This document shows, piece by piece, positions 51,531-61,335 of a DNA stretch of 64,000 bases. The DNA comes from Leptasterias polaris (Eukaryota > Echinodermata > Asteroidea > Forcipulatida > Asteriidae). Made by a program: the position numbers and the translations under genes. Under the pieces are notes generated by a model. The model worked only from the letters and a program-made list of their open reading frames with translations, was not told the DNA's origin and did no database searches. The first letter of the stretch is position 1. Each line of letters opens with the position of its first letter. The stretch covers positions 1,403,501 to 1,467,500 of the forward strand of contig JAZGTN010000062.1 of the NCBI GenBank assembly GCA_037783415.1, given 5' to 3'.

Positions 51531-51585
51531 CAACTCAAAATTGTAGGTTAGAGACTTTAAAAAAACTGAATTCGATCTTGGAGTC

Positions 51586-52795
51586 TCTCTTTAAAACACA
51601 AGGACAACATTGGTAATTGTTGAGGACCAGTATCAACACTTTATGTGACCCAACATATACATAAAATACCAAACCTGTGAAGAAGTTTGAGCTCAATCGA
51701 TCATCGGAGTCACAAGAAAATAGTGAAGCAAAAACTCTTTTCAAACATTGGGTTTTAAACTATTTGCTTTACGCATTTCTCAAAAACTAAAGCATTCAAA
51801 ACTAAAATATTTCAAGGGAAGTTTCCCACCATAAGCAAACATATTTCAAGGGAAGTTTCTCACCATAAGCAAACGTATTTCAAGAGAAGTTTCCCACCAT
51901 AAGCAAACGTATTTCAAGAGAAGTTTCCCACCATAAGCAAACGTATTTCAAGGGAAGTTTCCCACCATAAGCAAACGTATTTCAAGGGAAGTTTCCCACC
52001 ATAAGCAAACGTATTTCAAGAGAAGTTTCCCACCATAAGCAAACGTATTTCAAGAGAAGTTTCCCACCATAAGCAAACGTATTTCAAGAGAAGTTTCCCA
52101 CCATAAGCAAACGTATTTCAAGAGAAGTTTCCCACCATAAGCAAACGTATTTCAAGAGAAGTTTCCCACCATAAGCAAACGTATTTCAAGAGAAGTTTCC
52201 CACCATAAGCAAACGTATTTCAAGAGAAGTTTCCCACCATAAGCAAACGTATTTCAAGAGAAGTTTCCCACCATAAGCAAACGTATTTCAAGGGAAGTTT
52301 CCCACCATAAGCAAACGTATTTCAAGGGAAGTTTCCCACCATAAGCAAACGTATTTCAAGGGAAGTTTCCCACCATAAGCAAATGTATTTCAAGGGAAGT
52401 TTCCCACCATAAGCAAACGTATTTCAAGGGAAGGTTTCCACCATAAGCAAACGTATTTCAAGGGAAGTTTCCCACCATAAGCAAACGTATTTCAAGGGAA
52501 GTTTCCCACCATAAGCAAACGTATTTCAAGGGAAGGTTTCCACCATAAGCAAACGTATTTCAAGGGAAGGTTTCCACCATAAGCAAATGTATTTCAAGGG
52601 AAGTTTCCCACCATAAGCAAATGTATTTCAAGGGAAGTTTCCCACCATAAGCAAACGTATTTCAAGGGAAGTTTCCCACCATAAGCAAACGTATTTCAAG
52701 GGAAGTTTTCCACCATGAGCATCTTCATACCATAAGTTGTGTGCAAATCTGTGAACATTTATATTTTCCCTCTGGCCAATCTTTAATATACACCC
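51586..52795. mobile_element. MITE of the TTAAAGGCACTGG-type family, swollen by a minisatellite
   Basis: The left part has AACATTGGTAATTGTTGAGG, CCTGTGAAGAAGTTTGAGCT and CATTTCTCAAAAAC. The right part has TGTGTGCAAATCTGTGAACA and GGCCAATCTTTAA. These are the two halves seen in 36786-37143. Between them lies the 34-bp array 51807-52724. Confidence 0.65.
51807..52724 (+). repeat. Minisatellite, 27 units of 34 bp
   Basis: The unit contains GTATTTCAAGGGAAG, TTTCCCACC and ATAAGCAAAC. Successive starts fall exactly every 34 bp from 51807 to 52691, with no indel. Units differ by a few substitutions: units 3-4 and 7-14 read AAGAGAAG, the others AAGGGAAG; late units show GGAAGGTTTCC. The blockwise spread of variants points to local amplification. 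Confidence 0.92.
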
Positions 52796-52804
52796 CTTGA
52801 CATG

Positions 52805-53247
52805 TTTAAAGGGAGTGGGTATACCTTTGGTACTTACTCCAAAAATTAATGACCAAACAAACTTTCTTGGTAAGAAGCACAGCAGCTGTTGATAATGTTT
52901 CACGTTTTTAGAAATGATTCCCTCCTAAGGATTGTGGATTTAGAGAAAGGGATTCAAAAGGTTGTCAATCTGAGAAATGTTTCTGCGAGAAATGTTTCTG
53001 CGAGAAATGTTTCTGCGAGAAATGTTTCTGCGAGAAATGTTTCTGCATGAAATGTTTCTCGGATTGTGTGTTCCAATTTTTCTTCCTGCGTGGACATATT
53101 CGCTCCAGATTTTCGGCGATATCTCAAAAAGTCTACCACCTTTTGAACTGAAATTTTCACGAATTGGTTTTATTGTAAATATCTAGATTTATATGGGATT
53201 AATACAATTGAACTGTTCCAAAAACCAAAGGTATACTTTTGCCCTCA
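52805..53247. mobile_element. MITE of the TTAAAGGCACTGG-type family with a 15-bp array
   Basis: The left TTTAAAGGGAGTGGGTATAC-CTTTGG and right CCAAAGGTATACTTTTGCCC are inverted. It has TTTCTTGGTAAGAAGCA as in copy 3. The centre holds the array at 52970-53060. Confidence 0.7.
52970..53060 (+). repeat. Minisatellite, six units of 15 bp
   Basis: GAGAAATGTTTCTGC repeated with a 15-bp period; the last unit has GCATGAAATG. Because the period is a multiple of three it gives open frames on both strands, which I do not call genes. Confidence 0.85.
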
Positions 53248-53581
53248 AGAAATGTCAAGCACAAAGTCAAACCACTGTACATGATGATAGATCTAAAATA
53301 ACATAACCTCTCTGTAGTTTAACAGATTATTATTACTCTGTGCTTGAAACTCAATGCATTTTTAAAATAAATCACTAACCAATGAAGCTGTTATTTAACT
53401 TACTAATTAATCATTGTAATTAACAAAGTTTATATAATCTCAGTCCTAGAACCCCAATCTTAAACATTAGAGGACAGAACATAAACACACAGTCGGATCT
53501 TGATTACAGAAAGGCTGATTTTAAACACCAGTGGCAGTGTGTCTAGTCAATTGAAAATAAACTTCACATTCTGAATTTCAG

Positions 53582-53651
53582 GATTGGTTGGACTGTGAAT
53601 GTGATCAGAGGTTGGCCGACCAGTCACCTGAAAGACGTCTCAGCAAACTAT
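53582..53651 (+). CDS. Possible exon of the second gene, phase unresolved
   Basis: The acceptor CTGAATTTCAG and a consensus donor GTGAGT bound 70 nt. Two frames are open, one reading DWLDCECDQRLADQSPERR, the other IGWTVNVIRGWP. Neither joins 50024-50075 directly, so either an exon lies between or this is a chance pair of sites. Confidence 0.25.
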
Positions 53652-54339
53652 GTGAGTATGAAGTATTTACAGATAAATATTATAAATCATAAAAATTATC
53701 AAATTGTATATTTTGATTGTGATCTTTAAAGCTGTAATGGGCATGGGGACTTAGAGAAAACACAAGGGTGTAAGATGGAGCTTGGAAACTTAATATATTT
53801 TGATTTTTACCCTGACATTGGTGTGAAAAGTGCCATATTATGCTCTCCTCCCCACATTCCTACCTCCACCCCCCAAAAAACAGAAAAACATGCCCCCAAA
53901 AAATTACAGGCATACTTCTCAGGTGGAAAAGAGCTGGCAAGTACACACACAAGTTTGTCAACCTTGTAAATTAAGGACATCTCTTTGTTCTCCTATTGGG
54001 GATTGATTTTAAGATCTTGTTTTTAGTGTACAAATCACTTCATGACCTACCACTGTCTACATCAAGGACTTGCTCAAAAGCGGTGCAACCACTCACTTCA
54101 TTCTGGTTCCTCACTAGTCCTAGTTGTTCCAAAGTCCAGGACAGTACCCTATGGTGACCAAAGTTCTAGAAATTTTGACGGCAGTCAAGGGATGCACAAG
54201 TTCAAAGCCAACTTCCCAATATTGTTTTTGCTCGTAATTTTAACTTTCCAAAAGGTCATGTGATGTGGTGTAACCAATACAAATGTGTTATTAATAAGTT
54301 CAGTTTAAATGGCCTTGCCATAACCAATCCTGATACCGG
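53652..54339. other. Intergenic or intronic, nothing recognised
   Basis: No gene or shared repeat seen. Confidence 0.4.
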
Positions 54340-54570
54340 TACTTCATGTTGGCAACAGAGGCAATTGCCTCCGCTGCCCCTGGTCATTGCCTTGATGCCC
54401 CTTGTAATGTTTCAATATAAATTTACAATTTCCTCATACAATGTAGAAGGAGAAAGAACCATGGTACCCTTGCAAAAACGAATATCAGGCCTGAATAACA
54501 GTCTGAAAATGGGCCGTTTAATTGGCCTGGGACACGCCAGGGTTAAAGGGCATTGACTTTCCATCAAGGG
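54340..54570 (-). repeat. Inverted copy of the GGGCACCTCTAT-type repeat
   Basis: GGTCATTGCCTTGATGCCCC and CAGAGGCAATTGCCTCCGC are the reverse complement of blocks at 39826-39950; it extends to AAAGGGCATTGACTTTCC. Confidence 0.5.
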
Positions 54571-54671
54571 CAGGGAGATAAAACCCTATTTTGTCCAACC
54601 TTTTAAGTTCAGTTTATATCATTGTCCTTTAAGCCAGCCTGTTTTAGGGTACACACCTTAGCTCTACATTC

Positions 54672-55015
54672 ACACCCCCTCTGTGGCCGAGCGGTTATGA
54701 GCACCAGACTGAAGCTTTGGTGTTTCTGATCAGCAGAGTGCGGGTTCAAGTCCTGGTCGTGGTACTTGTGTTCACGAGCAAAATACTTAACCATAATTGC
54801 TTTGTCCTTCAGATGGTACATTAAGCCTTATTGTATTAGGACTTGTAGTGCACCTAAAAGAACTCAGAACACTTATCATGGAAGAGTAGGGGTTAACCCC
54901 TGTGTTTCTGGTTCACATAGCAAGCACCCTTGTTTACAGGTTTCCTCAGGCTTGCGAGCTACAGTGATTAAGTTCACTATGAGGTACCCTTGGTTTCTTT
55001 ACCAGAAATTGATGA
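54672..55015 (+). mobile_element. tRNA(Ser/Leu)-like SINE, family A
   Basis: The best tRNA-like head in the window: TGGCCGAGCGGTTATGAGCA (box A), TGATCAGCAGAGTGCGGG, GGGTTCAAGTCC (box B). The body runs through GAACACTTATCATGGAAG to TTGGTTTCTTTACC. Confidence 0.8.
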
Positions 55016-55110
55016 TAATACTAATGTATCAAGTGTAGGCATTGTTTTTTTGTGATTTTAGGGGGGGGGGGGGTGGTTGCTTGAAATGAGAGAAGAATAT
55101 ACTTACAGGG

Positions 55111-55215
55111 TGATATCCGAATGGATATCATGTGACATTCAAATGGATATCATGTGATATCCAAATGGATATCATGTGATATCCAAATGGATATCATGTG
55201 ATATCCAAATGGATA
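55111..55215 (+). repeat. 22-bp tandem array of palindromic GGATATCATGTGATATCC units
   Basis: GGATATCATG starts at 55123, 55145, 55167 and 55189, a 22-bp period, about 4.7 units. Each unit is almost a perfect palindrome, so many alternative hairpins are possible. It lies just left of the MITE at 55239. Confidence 0.85.
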
Positions 55216-55238
55216 GTTATTTATGATGTTGTACATGT

Positions 55239-55933
55239 CGTCAGCAATTTCACGAAGGGCCAAAAACCTGAAAAATCGATAAAAAACTAATTTTGACTTT
55301 TTGGGTGGATTCGACTAAGGTGATTGGGATCTAACTATTTACGAAGTTATAGGTCTCAAAATCGTCTAGTTTCTTAATTACGCTAAGTTGATGAATGACA
55401 AAAACCTCAAGAACCTGGAATTATGTTTTCACGAAGAGCCAAAAACCTTTTTGTAAATTTTTTGTATACCTTACCACGTTGATTTACAGTTGGCACAGTG
55501 CCAATCATGAGCGCGCCGTCTTTTGCGTTTTCACGAAGAGCCAAAAAGTGTATTGCTCTAACGCGTGGAATTATCCCTTGGCACGGTGCCAAACGTGGGT
55601 GCTCTGGCTTTTGCGTTTTCACGAACAGCCAAAAAGTTTATACACGACGCGCTGCACACAGAGCACGGTTTGTAACATTTTCACGAAGAGACAATTTTGT
55701 TAATTAAATAAATACTCATTAATTAAACACGTTATGGACAAAATTGAAACAGATTTGTATGATTTAGGATCTCTACTTTCCTGACATGTAAAAATGTCCA
55801 AGATAAGATTTCGAGATTTCGAATAGTATACCAACCAGTAGTTTCAAAATAAGCTAAACTTCAAACGCGGTTTTCTCAGAACATATATTTTTGACTGCAG
55901 GGGACTTTTTTGCCCTTCGTGAAATTGCTGACG
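55239..55933. mobile_element. 0.7 kb MITE with end-like motifs repeated inside
   Basis: The termini CGTCAGCAATTTCACGAAGG and the complement of CCTTCGTGAAATTGCTGACG are flanked by ATGT on both sides. The motif TTTTCACGAAGAGCCAAAAA, a variant of the left end, recurs at 55425, 55527, 55614 and (TTTTCACGAAGAGACAA) 55677. No protein frame of note. Confidence 0.75.
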
Positions 55934-55939
55934 ATGTAG

Positions 55940-56790
55940 GTTAGTCTGTAAATACTCTGAAATGTAACATGAAGATGTTCTATGTGGCTAATAGGTCATG
56001 TAGATAAAGAGTAGACATTGGGCCTGCAATAACTTGTACTACTTTGATTTCTGGTGATATATTGAGCGTCAGGAAATCTTTTGAAATGTGGCACCAAGAA
56101 GTGGGCTCAGGGGGGGCTACATTATTTAGATAGCAGGAGGGATATAGGTCCAGGCACTGCTCAAAAGCTTCATGGTTGGATGTAGAGGGTCTACAAATCC
56201 TCTGAAACGTAACACACTGGAGGTTTCGAGGAGGGGGGCGCAGACATCTTTGCTAAGGGGAAACTGCCAGTCTAGTTTTCAATCCAAGTTGTGATACAGC
56301 GAGTCTGTAAACTATTCTTAATCATAACTAGAGATTCAGTTTTTGTTAAATACAAAAACAAGTGATTGAAGGAATTGGTGACAACATTTTACCTTATCAA
56401 TCCAATGTTTGGTTCAGGAGTTATGAGTTTTTCAAACAATAAATATCAACTTCCGGTATGAACCGGTAGTCAAGATCAAATGGGGGTCACAATTTGTGTA
56501 GCGCTTGTTGAGAATTTGAATACATTTCTAATGACATAGACATTGTCAAAATTCAAAGTGTAGTTCAGGAGTTATGATTTTTTCAAATATTAAATTTCAT
56601 CTTCCTGTTTGAACCTTGGAAGTCAAGGTCAAACGGGGTCGCGTTCTGTGTACAGTTTCTTAAGTTGTGACATACTTTTCCAATTATGTATAGATTCTTA
56701 AAAACCTGTCAAATTCGGAGTCCTTTCTGATACTGATGATGTATAGATGATAAAAAACAAACATGTATACCTTATAATATTAATACGCAG
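55940..56790. other. Degenerate repeats of GTAAATNCTCTGAAATGTAAC wording
   Basis: Related lines at about 55945, 56066, 56187 and 57451, plus two CAGGAGTTATGA blocks (56416, 56568) each followed by TTTTTCAAA. It looks like an old tandem duplication. No gene seen. Confidence 0.4.
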
Positions 56791-56795
56791 TTCTT

Positions 56796-57200
56796 ACATG
56801 TATACAGCGCTTTATCTACTCCGGATGGGAGTCTCAAAGCGCTCAGTATTTTTCCTACAAGGTATGTGGAGCTACGTGTTGAAGTATGAGACCTACTCCT
56901 TTACATAGCACCATGTAATGGTTTACAAGGTGCTGTGGTGCAATATGCAGCCAATCAAACCAGGAACACTGGGGCGAACCACTTCTCTTTACAATAGGTG
57001 CACTGGGCTCTTTTACGTTTATTACCCAGCACATGAGACCTACGGCTTTACGTCCCATCCGAAGGACGAAGCAATAATGGTTATAAATGTGTCTTTCTTA
57101 AGGACACAAGTGTCAGGACCAGGACTTGAACCCACACTCTGCTGATCTGAAACACCACAGCTTGAGTTTGGTGTTATCCGCTCGGCCACGGCACGCCACT
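56796..57200 (-). mobile_element. tRNA(Ser/Leu)-like SINE, family A, full-length-like
   Basis: On the minus strand: CGTGGCCGAGCGGATAACAC (box A), TCAGATCAGCAGAGTGTGGG, GGGTTCAAGTCC (box B), ACACTTGTGTCCTTAAG, the whole body, and an end with GCGCTTTGAGACTCCCATCC. It corresponds to 40663-41035. Confidence 0.82.
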
Positions 57201-58077
57201 TAAAAGATGAACACAAAAGTTTTCCAGAGGTTTCATCATGTAAATAAAAGTGACACTCATGCCTGATGCCGTGCTGCATAAGAGTACCTACAGTTCTACA
57301 CAATTGTAGATTTGTAGTGAATATTCTTAGAAAGTGTGTGCATCGTCTGAAATACAAGACTTGGAAGGTTCAGAGGGCTTCATGCTCCAGATAAATGTGA
57401 GACTCCTGCCCCCACTTCTCTACGTAGATTTCTTGGATTTGTGGTGAAGTAGAGGGTCCGTAAATCCTTCTGAAATGTAACTGGAAACCGAACTACACTG
57501 TATCTAAAATCTGTCAATCACAACCAATACAGCTCATTGATGTGATTGTTATGTTTGTACTGGATTTGGTACTGTGCTCTCAAATCGCCCACTCTTGGCA
57601 CGAGGCCATGCATACCAATTTTGTTGGAGTGCAAACATTTGAGTGTTGAATAGAGTTACCATTGAGTGAAGTATTTAAATGGATTTTGGACAGCAAGAAC
57701 ACTCCAGGGGTTTGAATTTCGAAGAGAAAAGCAAACATTTAAACAAATAATGTACCAAAAAGAATGTATCAAAACTAACAGTTCAGGGCACACATTTAGT
57801 TATAGGTTTTAAGCTAAAGTTATTTCTCAATAAAAATCTTTGCTCATCATGAAAGTGTACTATGATTGACATTTTGCTGTCATGCAAGAACAGTCAACAA
57901 AACTAATCAGGAAATTTACACTGGACTGCGGCCTGGGGCCAGTATTTTTAGCATTGGGCCAGTAAACTCACAACTGGATCGGTCCCAGCAGTCTTGTGTT
58001 TTCAAACTGAATCAAAACATACCTCACTGTTTTATAACCTGAATGTAAAAAAAAGAGTTGCTAAAATGTTGTCATTT
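57201..58077. other. Intergenic, nothing recognised
   Basis: Apart from the decayed GTAAAT-CTGAAATGTAAC line at 57451 and a GGCCAGTA-rich patch at 57925-57975, nothing was recognised. Confidence 0.4.
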
Positions 58078-58325
58078 CATTTCATTATTTCATTGATTGA
58101 TTCTGGATGTGAAGCCAAGGACTCTCAGAAAAGTGAACTTAATCACTATACTAGCCAAGAACCCTGTGGAGAGATGACAATTAATTCAGTTACAGTTTTA
58201 GATGTGGGAGGAAAACTCCCGAGAATTATTCCAGGGAAAACCCACGCACTCGGGTAGGGACTGAAAACCCAATCCACATTGTGCCCCCGGCGGGATTTGA
58301 ACCGAGGTCCCAGAGGTGAATGGCA
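58078..58325 (-). mobile_element. SINE family B, copy 3
   Basis: On the minus strand: GGTTCAAATCCCGCCGG (box B), CACAATGTGGATTGGGTTTT, CTGGAATAATTCTCGGGAG and a tail of AATCAATCAATGAAATA type. The box A end is decayed. Confidence 0.75.
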
Positions 58326-58351
58326 AAAAAAGATACTACTCAAATACAATT

Positions 58352-58746
58352 GTAAAGCGAATGCCTTCTTTCTATTTTGATATTGGACATTGGACATTCA
58401 CATAGGGTTTGTGCAGTGAATGTCTACTTAGATATTTCCATATTGGACTTTTGACATTCACATAGGGTTTGTGCAGTGAATGTCTACTTTCTCGTTTGTT
58501 ATTGGTCTTTGGACATTCACATATAGGTTTGTACGGCGAATGCCTACTTTCTATTTTGATATTGGACATTCACATAGGGTTTGTGCAGTGAATGTCTACT
58601 TAGATATTTCCATATTGGACTTTTGACATTCACATATGTATGTACAGCAAATGTCTACTTTCTTATTTGTTATTGGTCTTTGGACATTCACATATAGGTT
58701 TGTACGCCGAATGTCTGCTTTCTATTGCGATATTAGACATTGGACA
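58352..58746 (+). repeat. Tandem array of GACATTCAC..GTGAATGTC units
   Basis: About six units of 55-65 bp, each with GACATTCACATA, GGTTTGTACAG-like and GAATGTCTACTTT. GACATTC and GAATGTC form a small inverted pair in each unit. Alternate units share TTAGATATTTCCATATTGG or TTTCTATTTTGATATTGG, giving a higher-order pattern. Confidence 0.75.
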
Positions 58747-59232
58747 TAATAATAATAATAATAATAATAACATAAAATTTATAAGGCGCACAGTATCTGG
58801 AATAAAACCATTCAAAGGCACCGGTTGCTAGCAAGTTCTGACAGATTGAACAGATGAGTCTTGAGGTTGCGTTTGAATGTTGACATCAGGTGTGTCCCTT
58901 AACTCGTCTGGCAAGGAATTCCAGAGACGCGGTGCGCAGCTGGAAAAGGCACGGTCTCCGTAACTTGCCAGACGAGTTTTGGGAACATAGAGTATGTGTG
59001 ATGAAGATGAAGATCTACATAAGGCCTGGTCTCAAGTTCCGTAGTTGTAGCAGATCTGTAATGTAGCAAGGGGCTAATCCATGGAGGGCCTTGAATGTGA
59101 GAAGCAAGATTTTGAATTGTATTCTATGTTTAACAGGAAGCCAGTGGAGATTATATAATATGGGTGTTATGTGCTCAGAAGATTTTGTCCTGGTGAGTAA
59201 GCGACATATCAGCCTAAACAGTTTTTTCAGGA
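58747..59232 (-). mobile_element. LINE (CR1/L2-like) 3' fragment with TTA-type tail
   Basis: An AAT microsatellite (58747-58770) is the tail on the minus strand. The minus strand then encodes, from right to left, HITPILYNLHWLPVKHRI, FKILLLTFKALHGLAPCYI, and after a frame change YVPKTRLASYGDRAFSSC and LWNSLPDELRDTPD, the C-terminus of a CR1/L2-type reverse transcriptase. Confidence 0.8.
58850..59232 (-). pseudogene. LINE reverse transcriptase C-terminus, frame broken
   Basis: Two open pieces in different frames cover the end of a CR1/L2-group RT. The second piece ends at a TAG near 58829-58831. Only the last hundred or so residues survive. Confidence 0.72.
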
Positions 59233-59300
59233 TAGAAAGCAGACATTCACTGTACAAACCTAGGTGAATGTCCAATGTACAATATCAAAATAGAAACATA
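59233..59300 (-). repeat. Inverted unit of the 58352 array, right of the LINE
   Basis: AGACATTCACTGTACAAACC and AGGTGAATGTCCAATGTAC are the reverse complement of an array unit. With 58352-58746 it makes the LINE fragment the loop of a fold-back. A further inverted unit is at 59893-59945. Confidence 0.65.
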
Positions 59301-59519
59301 ACGGAACATAGCGATCATTTGCATTGGTTTTTTTTTCATGTGCCAAAATATGCGTAAAACTAACTTTTAAAACACAGAATTTCTGAGAAAATCCATAATA
59401 TCTCGAGATCGCGAAAAGCAAATTTCATGGATCGTTCACTTTTAATAAGAAAAAAATATACTCTTTCAATTCATATAATTAATTTACTGTTTGTTAATAG
59501 GGAACAAATTGCCCTTTTT

Positions 59520-59815
59520 GATTTAAACAAATTGACTTTCTTTCACGCGCCTATGGCAGAAGGTGAAAAAACATAGAAATTGGCCGTGCTCTCGCAGCAT
59601 AACTTCCCATAACTCGCACATAGCGCAACACATTCACCTGGATCGAGCTGCCTCTTCAAGCTGAATAATTTCTTTATCGATTCATGTAACATGAAAGATG
59701 ATTGGTTTAATTTGAACCAGTTGCCATTGTGCAGGACATAAAATCATATCCAATGAAAAAGACTGTTTCATAGCATGTGTTATACTTATACGTTAGAGGT
59801 CAGATCAGAATACGC
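59520..59815 (-). repeat. Dispersed repeat, inverted partner of 63705-64000
   Basis: TTCACGCGCCTATGGCAGAA through CAGATCAGAATACGCGGTGTG is the reverse complement, with moderate divergence, of 63705-63985. It is followed by a GT run (59816-59833) and the palindromic stretch GTGTGCACGCACAC. Confidence 0.75.
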
Positions 59816-59892
59816 GGTGTGTGTGTGTGTGTGCACATACTGTGTGCACGCACACAGCGCATCATTATTTGAGCACTTCTCATGCACTATGT

Positions 59893-59945
59893 TATGGTAG
59901 ACGTTTGCTATACAAACCTATGTGAATGTTCAACGTCCAATATCA
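59893..59945 (-). repeat. Second inverted unit of the 58352 array
   Basis: GACGTTTGCTATACAAACC and ATGTGAATGTTCAACGTCC; diverged. Confidence 0.5.
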
Positions 59946-61155
59946 AACTATTTTAACTGTCAAATCAAATCTGTACTGCCATGTATTTTCAGAGAAGTCA
60001 TCTAGTGCAATGATCCTGTGTTTAGTTCCATTGTGTAGCAATCATATTTCTGCCATTGAAATCAGTGTACATGTAGCTAATCCGAAGTCCTTCCACTCCA
60101 TAAGCAGTGTTATTATTTACGGGAAAAAAATGGACTATTCTCACATTGCATGAGAAGGATTGCTTGTGTCACTTTTGGCAGCTCCGATGTCCCTAAAGTC
60201 AACATGTCAATGAAAGCGCGTTCTAGAATTCTCCACTGCCTTACTCATTGTCCAATGCACGATTCTGTAACATGCTGCGAGTGGGATTGAAAGTTAATCC
60301 AGTCATTAGAAACGGCCACACTCTTTCAATGCACATCATATCGTTTTTAACACATCATATCGTTTTTTTAGTAACTCTGGGTACCGGTTTACGGACTTGC
60401 GTATTTTTATACAAACTTGGAGGGGAGCGCTGTGAAATGTGTCATCTATACAATCATGTTGGCACAATGGCCTTTTAGACTGTACACATACATGTCCATG
60501 TACATGCAGTGTACATGATGAAAAACCTCATATCAATGACATTTTCAATATAGGTGTACAGTGCAATCCATTTCCTTTTGTATGAGGCCAGATACTTTTT
60601 ATCATTATTGGCATTTGCAGGGCACAGACTTAGAGAACCTTCAGAATGTTGTCAAAACTGCTGCTATTGTACACTGTCAATGAGTAAAGATTAGGTACAG
60701 CATTGGTAACCAATTGATGATATGCCTTACTCTGTATGCATCAAGAAAAATGCAGAGCATTTGGATAATCTTCCAACAACTAATTTCATTACATCTGGTC
60801 ATTCTCAGATCCCTGGCATCCCAAACAGTTACAGTTATTGGTGTGACTCCATGCATGCCATGTATGTATCTTTGGATCAAGATAATTTACAGTAATTGCA
60901 ATATACTGGTACTACTTTGTTTGCATACTCTCTTTGAATCAAGATAAGGTACAGTAATGGTTATGTCGGGGAGAAATGCGACCACTGGCTGTTGTTGAAT
61001 CATAAGCAGTATTGGTAAAGTTGCCAAAACTGCTGCTGCCTGTAAGCTACTCGTGGGGATTATGATGGCATTATCAGGGTTTGCCCGTAACTTTTTGATT
61101 ACTAGCAACCCCCACAGTTAGCTCTTTGTGTCACAAGTCTAGCAGCTTTTTTTTT
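59946..61155. other. Intergenic, nothing firmly recognised
   Basis: AAGATAAGGTACAGTAATGG-like wording recurs near 60690, 60877 and 60941, and CAAAACTGCTGCT occurs at 60653 and 61025, so part of this is an old local duplication. An open frame after CATTTGCAG at 60612-60620 ends at TGA 60681 and is not called. Confidence 0.4.
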
Positions 61156-61163
61156 ATACTAGC

Positions 61164-61335
61164 GCTTATTAGCTGTTCCGACCTAGCTGTCGGAACAGCT
61201 ATTGTTTTCGTCGAGATTATTATTATTAGCTGTTCCGACCTAGCTGTCGGAACAGCTATTGTTTTCGTCGAGATTTTTATTTGCTGTTCCGACCTAGCTG
61301 TCGGAACAGCTATTGTTTTCGTCGAGATTATTATT
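61164..61335. repeat. Three tandem hairpin units
   Basis: Each unit has AGCTGTTCCGAC, loop CTAGCT, GTCGGAACAGCT (a perfect 12-bp stem) and then ATTGTTTTCGTCGAGATT. Starts are near 61170, 61228 and 61282 (the last lacks the first A). The units are nearly identical and separated by short TTATTATT-like spacers. Both strands are open by chance of the repeat. Confidence 0.88.

Noticed and set aside
51807..52724. CRISPR-like array or kappa-B-site cluster
   Set aside because: Units are contiguous without spacers, so not CRISPR. GGGAAGTTTCCC resembles a Rel site, but only some units keep it and there is no evidence of regulation.
52954..53186. Repetitive MFLRE-type or AETFL-type peptide
   Set aside because: A 15-bp minisatellite keeps all frames periodic; no start context or splice support.
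60621..60683. Possible terminal exon after CATTTGCAG
   Set aside because: Two frames are open, there is no independent link to other exons, and part of the sequence recurs locally at 61025, suggesting repeat.
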